NCBI GenBank assembly: GCA_002789895.1 | Contig: PFUC01000085.1 | Span: 1 to 5,895, forward strand | Reading direction: 5' to 3' | Length of the DNA: 5,895 nucleotides | Origin: Candidatus Collierbacteria bacterium CG_4_9_14_3_um_filter_43_16 | GTDB lineage: Bacteria; Patescibacteriota; Microgenomatia; UBA1400; MFAQ01 | Shown here: piece after piece, positions 1 through 4,926 of the stretch | Layout: every line of letters starts with the position of its first letter | How positions within the stretch are numbered: position 1 is the stretch's first letter | Program-made: the position numbers and the translations under genes | Notes under the pieces: generated by a model | Seen by the model: only the letters and a program-made list of their open reading frames with translations | The model's database searches: none | Told to the model about the DNA's origin: nothing

Positions 1-1
1 A

Positions 2-211
2 AAACTGGCGGATGGTAGCTCCAAAATCATTCTTTTGGGATCTTCGACCTTGCTCATCAAATCGGAATCCTTTTCACTTGCCGACATTTCTGTCGGTACC
101 AAAGTGAGAATTTTTGGGCAGACCAATCCCGATGGCTCGGTTACCGCGCAAAACATCCAGATCGATCCACAGATCAGAGTGGCTACCCCCAGCGCTTTGC
201 CAAGTAATTAG
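2..211 (+). CDS. C-terminal end of a DUF5666-like exported protein (5' end outside window)
   Basis: An open frame runs from the window edge to TAG at 209-211 and gives 69 residues, so the start and any signal peptide lie outside the window. The visible part has the rhythm of a DUF5666-type small beta-barrel domain: a strand with KIILLGSSTLL, then DISVGTKVRIFGQ, then the turn NPDGSVTAQNIQI. In that family 'VGdkVrvfG...nsDGsitAqnIqi' closes the domain. A short polar tail, ATPSALPSN, follows. DUF5666 proteins are usually exported or membrane-anchored; their biochemical role is unknown. The gene converges on the minus-strand locus that ends at 279. The hairpin between them has its T-run only on the minus strand, so this gene has no clear terminator of its own. 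The family assignment is by pattern recognition on a fragment; the coding frame is more certain than the name. Confidence 0.72.
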   Translation, partial: KLADGSSKIILLGSSTLLIKSESFSLADISVGTKVRIFGQTNPDGSVTAQNIQIDPQIRVATPSALPSN

Positions 212-228
212 AAGTTCACTTAAGACGC

Positions 229-272
229 AAAAAAACCCGCCTGCCTGCCGGCAGGCAGGCCTTTCGGCGGGT
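229..272 (-). terminator. Rho-independent terminator of the minus-strand locus, with a palindrome inserted in its stem
   Basis: Read on the minus strand, ACCCGCC (272-266) pairs with GGCGGGT (241-235) and is followed by seven T (235-229), the classic intrinsic terminator form. It starts 7 bases after the stop codon at 279. A second palindrome sits inside the hairpin. Removing 20 bases (for example 240-259) leaves ACCCGCC-GAAA-GGCGGGT, a perfect GNRA-capped stem. The inserted palindrome can fold as an extra arm without destroying the outer stem. A plus-strand transcript would lack the T-run. Confidence 0.82.
239..260. repeat. 22-bp perfect palindrome of a putative CPR dispersed-repeat type
   Basis: The core is CCTGCCTGCCGGCAGGCAGG (240-259), and one more pair, G239-C260, extends it to 22 bp. 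Translated, it gives the PACRQAG-like string that I recall recurring in spurious predicted proteins of Patescibacteria; that recollection was not checked. GCC occurs on both sides (239-241 and 259-261), so the exact insertion edges cannot be fixed within 3 bases, and a 3-base target duplication is possible. The repeat occurs once in this window. Confidence 0.75.
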
Positions 273-278
273 AAATAT

Positions 279-584
279 CTAAATCGGGTCATCGGGAGGA
301 AAATACTTTTCAATCAATTTTTTTGCTTGGTCAAAGTACGTATCACCATACTCCTTATACTCTTTCGCCGTCAACTCGCGAAAAATGCGGATCTTTTGTT
401 CTTCTCCGCCCAGAGATATCTCCAGGAAAAATTCTTCATGCTTCCACGAAGCATAGTTGATAATGGCGAGGCTCAGGAGTGTCGCAATAGCCTCAGCCGC
501 GCTTTCATCGGTAATGAGAAACATTACCTGAGCATTCGGTTGTGGCTGGATAGACGTTACTAAATGAGTCATAGCCTCAGACAT
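279..584 (-). CDS. Hypothetical protein, about 101 residues; probably the distal part of a frame-disrupted gene
   Basis: From ATG at 584 this frame gives 101 residues beginning MSEAMTHLVTS and ending KYFPPDDPI. A GTG at 611 would add nine residues (MWRRLLLRD), but it has no ribosome binding site and its extension looks unlike the rest. I do not recognise the family. The protein looks soluble: a helix with alanine-rich TDESAAEAIATLLSLAIINYAS, an amphipathic strand FFLEISLGG, then a charged helix AKEYKEYGDTYFDQAKKLIEKYF. The ATG lies only 2-3 bases after a weak AGGG. It overlaps the stop of the upstream short frame (577-672) in the 8-base arrangement ATGTCTGA. Either the two are translationally coupled, or one original gene starting at 672 has been split by a frameshift; I favour the second. 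A terminator follows directly. Confidence 0.6.
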   Translation of the reverse strand: MSEAMTHLVTSIQPQPNAQVMFLITDESAAEAIATLLSLAIINYASWKHEEFFLEISLGGEEQKIRIFRELTAKEYKEYGDTYFDQAKKLIEKYFPPDDPI

Positions 585-672
585 GTCCCTGAGTAAAAGA
601 CGCCGCCACACCGGAAATTTCCTTTATCAGCTCATCACGTGGGTCCAAATCAACAATTTTGTCGATGATCAC
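577..672 (-). CDS. Short upstream frame (31 residues) with a strong ribosome binding site; likely the true N-terminus of the minus-strand locus
   Basis: GTG at 672 is preceded on the minus strand by AAAGGAGG (684-677) with 4 bases between, the best translation start in this part of the window. A promoter lies about 26 bases further upstream. The frame reads VIIDKIVDLDPRDELIKEI then SGVAASFTQGHV and stops at 577-579. Its last helix would run smoothly into the next frame, as ...ISGVAASFTQGH followed by MSEAMTHLVTSIQ, if one base were skipped or two reread near 582-584. That continuity, and the weak start of the downstream frame, suggest a single gene of about 130 residues that is broken, mis-sequenced or subject to recoding. 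No classic slippery heptamer is present at the junction. If the two frames are independent, this is a 31-residue peptide of unknown role. Confidence 0.5.
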   Translation of the reverse strand: MIIDKIVDLDPRDELIKEISGVAASFTQGHV

Positions 673-704
673 TCTTCCTCCTTTGAAGGTACATAAGCTG
701 AGGA

Positions 705-732
705 ATTCTATCACAAATACGTCTGTTGACAA
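705..732 (-). promoter_or_regulatory. Minus-strand promoter for the 279-672 locus
   Basis: On the minus strand, TTGTCA (732-727) and TAGAAT (710-705) are separated by 16 bases, a good sigma-70 type pair. Transcription would begin near 698, leaving a leader of about 25 bases that contains the AAAGGAGG ribosome binding site. This supports GTG 672 as the real start. The -35 box overlaps that of the divergent plus-strand promoter. Confidence 0.5.
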
Positions 733-755
733 AGCCCATAGCATTATGATATATT
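726..755 (+). promoter_or_regulatory. Plus-strand promoter in front of the ABC exporter leader
   Basis: TTGACA (726-731), a perfect consensus -35, and TATATT (750-755) are 18 bases apart. Transcription would begin near 761-763, exactly at a 6-bp hairpin (TTGCCG 761-766, CGGCAA 771-776) that would cap the 5' end of the RNA. The nearest downstream elements are a possible 34-residue frame (782-886) and a terminator (912-934), with the ABC gene beyond. The -35 is shared with the minus-strand promoter (TTGTCAA on the opposite strand), so polymerase may be unable to occupy both at once. Confidence 0.5.
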
Positions 756-781
756 ACTCATTGCCGATTTCGGCAAACAAT

Positions 782-886
782 ATGGAAAACACCATTATAA
801 ATATCAGACTCGTTCGTCCACAAAATCCCTTGGATGATTCTTGTGGCCTTAATTGTGCCTCGGTCTTTGCGTATATCGATATTTAA
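782..886 (+). CDS. Possible 34-residue peptide in the leader before the ABC exporter
   Basis: ATG 782 opens a 34-residue frame ending in TAA at 884-886, between a predicted promoter and a terminator. The sequence begins MENTIINIRLVRPQNP and ends SCGLNCASVFAYIDI, with two cysteines four residues apart. It has no recognisable ribosome binding site: AAACAAT precedes the ATG. The frame also stays open upstream through the promoter, which weakens the case for selection on coding. It could be a leader peptide that controls readthrough into the exporter gene, a small exported peptide, or chance. I do not recognise it and give it low weight. The remaining bases of 673-963 are accounted for by the two promoters, a 5' hairpin and the terminator. 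Confidence 0.22.
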   Translation: MENTIINIRLVRPQNPLDDSCGLNCASVFAYIDI

Positions 887-911
887 TTTAAATAAACAGA
901 TTTACTCAACC

Positions 912-934
912 GCCGCGGCATACGCGGCTTTTTT
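912..934 (+). terminator. Terminator or attenuator 29 bases before the ABC exporter start
   Basis: GCCGCG (912-917) pairs with CGCGGC (923-928) around the loop GCATA, followed by six T (929-934). This is a strong intrinsic terminator on the plus strand. Only 17 bases separate its T-run from the ribosome binding site of the ABC gene, which leaves no space for a separate promoter after it. Either RNA from the 726-755 promoter reads through it in a regulated way, or it ends a short transcript of about 170 bases and the ABC gene uses a promoter I cannot see. Confidence 0.75.
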
Positions 935-951
935 GTGCACTTTAAATGAAT

Positions 952-966
952 AAAGGAGGTACTATG
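952..966 (+). promoter_or_regulatory. Ribosome binding site that fixes the ABC exporter start at ATG 964
   Basis: AAAGGAGGT (952-960) is nearly a full anti-Shine-Dalgarno match and sits three bases before ATG 964. The longer in-frame option at ATG 946 would place this site inside the coding sequence (as MNKGGT) and has no binding site of its own. Confidence 0.8.
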
Positions 967-2700
967 TTTCGCAAGCTTTGGTTACTCTTGGCTCCATTTC
1001 ATCAAACGTTTCTCATTTTTGTCGTCTTGGCTTTTCTTTACGAGACCGTTCAGCTGGGAAATAGCTATGTCATTAGCCTAGTGGTCACTCTCTTCGGCAG
1101 CAGAGTAGCCCCGTATACATGGATATTTTTGGTTGTCGGTCTACTCCTGTTCGACGAGTTAAACATGAGGCTGGACAACGCTTTTGATTGGCACATTATT
1201 GCTAAGCAAAGCCACCCTCTTTATCGCTATCTAAAATTATCGGCCATTTCCAAGTTCCTTAAGATGAACATCCCTTGGCATCACAAACACAATTCGGGGA
1301 CCCTGGTTGGCAAAGTAGGTGATGGGGTTTGGAAAACATTGGAGATTGTTGATGTCATGAGCTGGGAATTTGTTCCGACTGTGGTGCAAACCATTATTAG
1401 TCTTATCCCTCTATTTTTTATTAGTCCTTGGGTTGCCTTGATTTCGATTATCACTTTTGGTCTTTTCATTTGGTTAACCATCAAAGGGAACGCTGAAAAA
1501 GAGCCTTTTCGAGCCAAGCGACAAGACTACTATGAGGAAGAATGGAACAGGTCCATCGCATCGGTCCAGTCAATAGAAACCAATCTGATGTTTGGTCAGC
1601 AAGATAGATTGCTGAAAGATCAATCCGAGATTCACGATGGTATTATTGGCGAAGCTCTCAAGGAACATAGATTGGGGGTATTTAAATACAATCGTTGGCG
1701 CATCAGGATTCTTACTGTAGCGCGAAGAATGATTCTTGTCATCTGGATTCTTCAACTATTACACGGCTCACTTAGCGTTGCCTCTCTCATCTTCGTTAGT
1801 GTTTTGATAGAACGGTTATTCTCCAATTTTTGGCGTTTTGCCAGACTATTAGATCGGGCAGCCCAAAACAGTGAAGGTGCCAAAAGGCTAGCTGATCTTC
1901 TGAGTGAGGAAGAGCCTGTAGAGACAGGTTCAGTCCAGATAATTCCGGATAAACCTCTAGGAATTAGCATTAGAGATGTATGCTTTGCCTACGAAGGGGA
2001 ATACTCGGCAGAAGAAGGAGCCTTGCATGACCTTAGTTTGGAGATGGAACCCGGTCAGGTTACGGCTGTTGTTGGACCGTCTGGTGCCGGAAAAACCACT
2101 ATTCGTAAAATTGTCACCCGGCTTGCCAAATGTCAAAAAGGTTCCGTTCGTGTCGGAGGTATAGATATCAACGACTGGGATGGGCATCAACTGCTTGAGC
2201 AGTTTTCTTACGTTCCCCAAGGTGATGACGTCTATATTTTTGACGAAACTATTCACTACAATATTGCCTTTCCTCGGCCGGAAGCCACCAACGAAGAGGT
2301 CATTCTTGCTTCAAAACTCGCGGGTATTCACGACTTTATCTTGGGTTTAAAAGATGGGTACGGCACTCAGGTAGGAGAAAGGGGTATTCGTCTTTCCGGT
2401 GGTCAAAAACAGCGGGTTGCATTGGCCAGAGCCATCCTAGCCGATCGGCCGATTCTTATTCTCGATGAAGCCACCAGCGCGGTTGATGCCATTACCGAGA
2501 GTGAAATTCAGACTAATATACGCACCATTCTAACCGGTAAAACCGCTCTGGTAATTACCCATCGCTTATCAACTGTTTGGGGACTAGCAGATAAAATTGT
2601 TGTCATGGACAAAGGAAAAAAGATCGAAGAGGGAACTCACGCACAATTGATGAGTCAAGACGGACTCTACGCCAAAATGGTCTCCTTACAAACGGAATAG
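964..2700 (+). CDS. ABC exporter half-transporter (fused membrane and ATPase domains)
   Basis: This 578-residue protein has the normal length and order of a type IV (MsbA/LmrA-like) ABC exporter, which works as a dimer in the inner membrane and pumps substrate out using ATP. Hydrophobic segments lie near residues 15-40, 52-66, 137-175 (two) and 250-290 (two), giving the usual six helices. The ATPase part starts near residue 333. It shows the A-loop tyrosine in CFAYEGE (343), Walker A GPSGAGKTT (371-379), the Q-loop glutamine in VPQGD (419), signature LSGGQ (477-481), Walker B ILILDEATSA (497-506) with catalytic E502, and the switch histidine in ITHRLS (533). All catalytic residues are present, so it should be active. 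Substrate cannot be read from sequence: lipid, drug or peptide are all possible, and no C39 peptidase domain is fused. A leader with a terminator precedes it and a terminator follows, so it is probably transcribed alone. Confidence 0.95.
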   Translation: MFRKLWLLLAPFHQTFLIFVVLAFLYETVQLGNSYVISLVVTLFGSRVAPYTWIFLVVGLLLFDELNMRLDNAFDWHIIAKQSHPLYRYLKLSAISKFLKMNIPWHHKHNSGTLVGKVGDGVWKTLEIVDVMSWEFVPTVVQTIISLIPLFFISPWVALISIITFGLFIWLTIKGNAEKEPFRAKRQDYYEEEWNRSIASVQSIETNLMFGQQDRLLKDQSEIHDGIIGEALKEHRLGVFKYNRWRIRILTVARRMILVIWILQLLHGSLSVASLIFVSVLIERLFSNFWRFARLLDRAAQNSEGAKRLADLLSEEEPVETGSVQIIPDKPLGISIRDVCFAYEGEYSAEEGALHDLSLEMEPGQVTAVVGPSGAGKTTIRKIVTRLAKCQKGSVRVGGIDINDWDGHQLLEQFSYVPQGDDVYIFDETIHYNIAFPRPEATNEEVILASKLAGIHDFILGLKDGYGTQVGERGIRLSGGQKQRVALARAILADRPILILDEATSAVDAITESEIQTNIRTILTGKTALVITHRLSTVWGLADKIVVMDKGKKIEEGTHAQLMSQDGLYAKMVSLQTE

Positions 2701-2710
2701 TCATTACACC

Positions 2711-2736
2711 AGCCTCGCATTAGCGGGGCTTTTTTT
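2711..2736 (+). terminator. Rho-independent terminator of the ABC exporter gene
   Basis: AGCCTCGC (2711-2718) pairs with GCGGGGCT (2723-2730) through eight pairs including one T-G wobble, with loop ATTA and seven T (2730-2736). It lies 10 bases after the stop codon and separates the exporter from the peptidase-like gene. Confidence 0.85.
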
Positions 2737-2741
2737 GGCCG

Positions 2742-2747
2742 TATACT
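2742..2747 (+). promoter_or_regulatory. -10 box giving a nearly leaderless mRNA for the M50-like gene
   Basis: TATACT (2742-2747) ends nine bases before ATG 2757. Transcription would start within about three bases of the start codon, or on it. No ribosome binding site precedes the ATG, which fits a leaderless message. No convincing -35 is present, because that position falls in the preceding terminator hairpin. Confidence 0.38.
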
Positions 2748-2756
2748 AATTGCTAG

Positions 2757-3446
2757 ATGTCTGTCATTCTAGTTCCAATTAGTCTGCTCTTATTATTCTT
2801 TTCCAAGAGATGGTTGACTGGTGAGATAAGTCGTCTGGTTCGTCGCTTTGGCGGTGGGCATCGGGCCATTATTATAATTTGGAGCATTATCTTCTTGCCT
2901 GGCACCATCATTCACGAACTGTCTCATTTCTTTTTGGCCATTATTACCGGTGCCCGGACAGGGAAGATAGAAATAATTCCCGAGTATTTGGAAGACGAAT
3001 GGGAAGACGAAGGTAAAGGAGGGTCGGTCGCTTTGGGTTATGTCCAGACCCAAAGACTCAATCCAATACAGGGCTTTTTTGTCGGCACGGCCCCGTTCGT
3101 TGTCGGCACGATTCTATTGGTCTCACTGGCTTCCTTACTGAGCACCGGCTACGACTCTGGCCCCACCATTTACCTTTTTCTTCAGGGATATTTATTTTTT
3201 ACCATCGCCAACTCTTTGTTCCCGAGTTGGTCCGATATCCGGCAAACCCTGCCTCTGGTGATAATCGCCCTTGTTTGTCTCCTGATTGTTTGGACTCTCG
3301 GTCTACAGTTATTCACTAGACCCACTGCTCAAATATTGTCCTTGGCGGACACCGTCTCTACAGTCCTCCTCTTTAGCTCGGGGATTAACCTCCTCCTTGT
3401 TTGCAGTTTGTTTTTATCCAATAGGCTCTTTTTTCGCCATGGATAA
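2757..3446 (+). CDS. Site-2-protease-like (M50 family) integral membrane metallopeptidase
   Basis: The protein has 229 residues with hydrophobic segments near 2-16, 37-64, 107-130, 137-155, 164-185 and 200-222. The zinc-binding HExxH motif is H53-E54-L-S-H57 inside a membrane segment, as in S2P/M50 intramembrane peptidases. A later NSLFPSWSD (152-160) resembles the family's second motif (N..P...D), which supplies the third zinc ligand as Asp; D160 is the candidate. M50 enzymes cut membrane-embedded substrates such as anti-sigma factors or signal-peptide remnants. Between the motifs lies an acidic, soluble-looking stretch, EYLEDEWEDEGKGG (76-89), then GYVQTQRLNPIQGFF. No PDZ domain is present, so this is a minimal form. 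The start is ATG 2757, the only one that keeps the first membrane segment, and it lacks a ribosome binding site. The stop overlaps a 20-residue frame. Family placement is good; substrate is unknown. Confidence 0.8.
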   Translation: MSVILVPISLLLLFFSKRWLTGEISRLVRRFGGGHRAIIIIWSIIFLPGTIIHELSHFFLAIITGARTGKIEIIPEYLEDEWEDEGKGGSVALGYVQTQRLNPIQGFFVGTAPFVVGTILLVSLASLLSTGYDSGPTIYLFLQGYLFFTIANSLFPSWSDIRQTLPLVIIALVCLLIVWTLGLQLFTRPTAQILSLADTVSTVLLFSSGINLLLVCSLFLSNRLFFRHG

Positions 3447-3501
3447 AGTATTTTCATTGTCTAGACAAGCTATTCTAGCAGATATTACACCTTACGAATA
3501 A
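3439..3501 (+). CDS. Possible 20-residue peptide overlapping the end of the M50-like gene
   Basis: ATG 3439 overlaps the peptidase stop as ATGGATAA and opens a frame of 20 residues (MDKVFSLSRQAILADITPYE) ending in TAA at 3499-3501. There is no ribosome binding site, so it could only be translated by coupling to the upstream gene. A 12-bp palindrome lies inside it. It may equally be a chance frame in the 60-base convergent gap, or the remnant of a longer C-terminus lost by frameshift. Confidence 0.15.
   Translation: MDKVFSLSRQAILADITPYE
3457..3468. repeat. 12-bp perfect palindrome TTGTCTAGACAA in the convergent gap
   Basis: The twelve bases are self-complementary and sit between the converging M50-like and HAD genes. 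A second inverted repeat follows (AGCAGAT 3477-3483 and ATCTGCT 3501-3507), whose right arm touches the HAD stop codon. Neither carries a T-run on either strand, so no intrinsic terminator can be called here. A dimeric-protein operator or a 3'-end hairpin are possibilities. Confidence 0.4.
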
Positions 3502-3506
3502 TCTGC

Positions 3507-4148
3507 TTATGGAATAAACTTCTCCAAGGATTTAAGTGGCTTCGGAAGATTAATTCCTTCGAGTTTTAAGAAGATCGTTGTTTTGTTTCGAACATCAATT
3601 TCTTGAGTCACCTTATTCGCAAATTCAATGTCACTATCTCTATCACCAACAAAGACGACTGGACCGTCACTGACTTCCATTGCTAGATCAATCCATTTCG
3701 CCGCCTTATCGACAGCATAATTTGTTTTTTTGAATTTTTTCCATAGGAAGTCCCGACCACCACCCATCACATTTTCCTCACCCAACACCTCTTGAATCGT
3801 GGTAGGGAAGATTGGGTAGTCAGCTCTTTGTATGTTACGGACTGCCTTGGCTACCTGATGTCCTTTGATCGGCTGGTTTGTCACTACCATTATTTGCCAT
3901 CCCAAGTCCTTTAATTCTTTCAACAGCTCGACGGATTCTACAGGCAATCTGCCCGGTTCTTTTCCTCCCATCCCGAGCTCGTAGGCCTTCGGTTTTAAAG
4001 TAAAGTCCAGATCAAACACTACTACTCCAGGACTATATTTTCTTAACTGCTCGGCAACTTCTTTCAAGTTGCTCATCTTTTCCAACGTCAAATCCGAACT
4101 TGCGTCATTCTCTTCAGGCATTGTTAGCATTGTCTCTGTAAATCCCAT
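3507..4148 (-). CDS. HAD-superfamily phosphatase (HAD-IIIA-like)
   Basis: The 213-residue protein carries all four HAD motifs in order: motif I VVFDLDFTL with nucleophile D46 and acid/base D48, motif II VVTNQP with T90, a motif III lysine in DKAAKW (K148 or K151), and motif IV VFVGDRDSD with D169 and D173 binding magnesium. The short 'TNQ' motif II and the absence of a large cap resemble HAD-IIIA enzymes such as histidinol-phosphatase, GmhB-type sugar-bisphosphatases and polynucleotide 3'-phosphatases. The substrate cannot be told. The first 40 residues precede the domain and are charged and probably flexible. The start may be ATG 4148, next to a -10 box and without a ribosome binding site, or a later Met at residue 25, giving MSNLKEVAEQ, which sits after GGAAAAG. 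It is a lone minus-strand gene that converges with the M50-like gene and diverges from the toxin-antitoxin pair. Confidence 0.88.
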   Translation of the reverse strand: MGFTETMLTMPEENDASSDLTLEKMSNLKEVAEQLRKYSPGVVVFDLDFTLKPKAYELGMGGKEPGRLPVESVELLKELKDLGWQIMVVTNQPIKGHQVAKAVRNIQRADYPIFPTTIQEVLGEENVMGGGRDFLWKKFKKTNYAVDKAAKWIDLAMEVSDGPVVFVGDRDSDIEFANKVTQEIDVRNKTTIFLKLEGINLPKPLKSLEKFIP

Positions 4149-4153
4149 ACTTC

Positions 4154-4162
4154 AATATATCA
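4154..4162 (-). promoter_or_regulatory. Extended -10 promoter for the HAD gene
   Basis: On the minus strand the bases read TGATATATT, an extended -10 (TGn followed by TATATT at 4159-4154). It ends five bases before ATG 4148, so the message would begin at or next to the start codon. No good -35 is visible, which is common with extended -10 promoters. Confidence 0.42.
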
Positions 4163-4190
4163 AAATAGGAAGCCGCAACCTGCCCAACCT

Positions 4191-4228
4191 CTCGCCTTCG
4201 CCCCGCTTAGCCTTCGGCGTCGTGGGGC
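4191..4228. repeat. GC-rich hairpin sequence at the broken 5' end of the antitoxin gene
   Basis: GCCCCGC (4200-4206) pairs with GTGGGGC (4222-4228) through seven pairs including one G-T wobble. Inside, GCC-TTC-GGC (4210-4218) forms a small apical hairpin. The stretch also holds the near-direct repeat GCCTTCGCC / GCCTTCGGC (4194 and 4210). Its composition is sharply GC-rich next to the AT-rich toxin-antitoxin genes that begin around 4250. It looks like a mobile or repeat-derived piece that replaced the start of the antitoxin gene. Confidence 0.45.
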
Positions 4229-4926
4229 ACCCCTGCCTCCCTCCTTGTCCTAAAATACCCACTGATAAGGAGAAATTTTGTCAGGAGGCAAAATCTCTGG
4301 CTGAAGCTCTCGGAATTTCTACGGCAGAGCTTTATGGTGATGTAGTCCCCGCAGAAATTAAGCTAAAAATAGATCAGAGTAAAGATACGGAAAAAGTCGA
4401 AGAAAGAATTGTATTATCCTCTGTAAATATTGACAAATTTAAGAATGCCTTTCTATATATAACCCAGAAAATTGGTGCCTTACCTAATGTTGGTCAGACT
4501 GTTCTATACAAAATACTGTATTTTTGTGATTTTGATTATTATGAAAAATACGAAGAACAGTTAACAGGTGCTTTGTATCAAAGAAATCATTACAGTCCTA
4601 CTCCAATTGAATTTGGCGAAATCATTGCGCAAATGGTTGGCGAATCCAAAATAGAAGTTGTAAAAAGTAGCTTTTTTAATCATGAACAAACAAAATACAT
4701 GCCGATGATTGCTCCGGATCTCTCAGTATTTTCCGGACAAGAATTAAATCATATTGATCAAGTCATTGAAAAATTAAAAAACAAAACAGCAAAAGAACTT
4801 TCTGAGCTATCTCACAAGGATGTACCATGGATAACGACTCCTGAGGGGAAAATAATTGACTACGAAAGTGTTTTTTACCGAACAGCAGATACATCCGTTA
4901 GAGTCTATGAAACCGAGACGGCATGA
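4222..4926 (+). CDS. Panacea-domain (DUF4065, SocA-like) antitoxin, N-terminally truncated
   Basis: The reading frame is secure but the start is not. With GTG 4222 it has 234 residues. Residues 11-40 (PTDKEKFCQEAKSLAEALG then ISTAELYGD) look like the last helix of an XRE-type DNA-binding domain that has lost its first half. The Panacea core follows at about 70-190, with ALPNVGQTVLYKILYFCDFDYYEKY (86-110) and LTGALYQRNHYSPTP (114-128), the family's hallmark strings. Panacea proteins neutralise diverse partner toxins, and those with a helix-turn-helix also repress their operon; this one probably cannot bind DNA as is. Homology starts near 4249. No ATG, GTG or TTG lies in frame between 4225 and the core. 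ATG 4069 would lie antisense within the HAD gene. A CTG at 4297 has AGGAGG eight bases upstream, and a possible -10 (TAAAAT, 4251-4256) precedes it. The last 20 bases overlap the toxin gene. Confidence 0.72.
   Translation: MGHPCLPPCPKIPTDKEKFCQEAKSLAEALGISTAELYGDVVPAEIKLKIDQSKDTEKVEERIVLSSVNIDKFKNAFLYITQKIGALPNVGQTVLYKILYFCDFDYYEKYEEQLTGALYQRNHYSPTPIEFGEIIAQMVGESKIEVVKSSFFNHEQTKYMPMIAPDLSVFSGQELNHIDQVIEKLKNKTAKELSELSHKDVPWITTPEGKIIDYESVFYRTADTSVRVYETETA

Noticed and set aside
74..313. Minus-strand frame of 79 residues
   Set aside because: It lies antisense to the DUF5666-like coding end and through the terminator; the minus-strand locus stops at 279 in a different frame.
114..563. Plus-strand frame of 149 residues across the convergent region
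   Set aside because: It runs through the end of the DUF5666-like gene, the terminator palindrome (read as PACRQAG) and antisense to the minus-strand locus. It has no ribosome binding site, so it is a shadow.
659..886. 75-residue plus-strand form of the leader frame
   Set aside because: Its start (TTG 659) lies upstream of the predicted promoter and antisense to the minus-strand start region. Only the part from ATG 782 could be on the RNA.
1281..2256. Several frames of 60-100 residues on both strands inside the ABC gene
   Set aside because: All overlap a full-length, motif-complete ABC exporter in its own frame and show no domains.
4069..4221. N-terminal extension of the antitoxin from ATG 4069
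   Set aside because: The first 80 bases are antisense to the HAD gene's 5' end. The encoded residues are low-complexity, and the domain similarity begins only near 4249.
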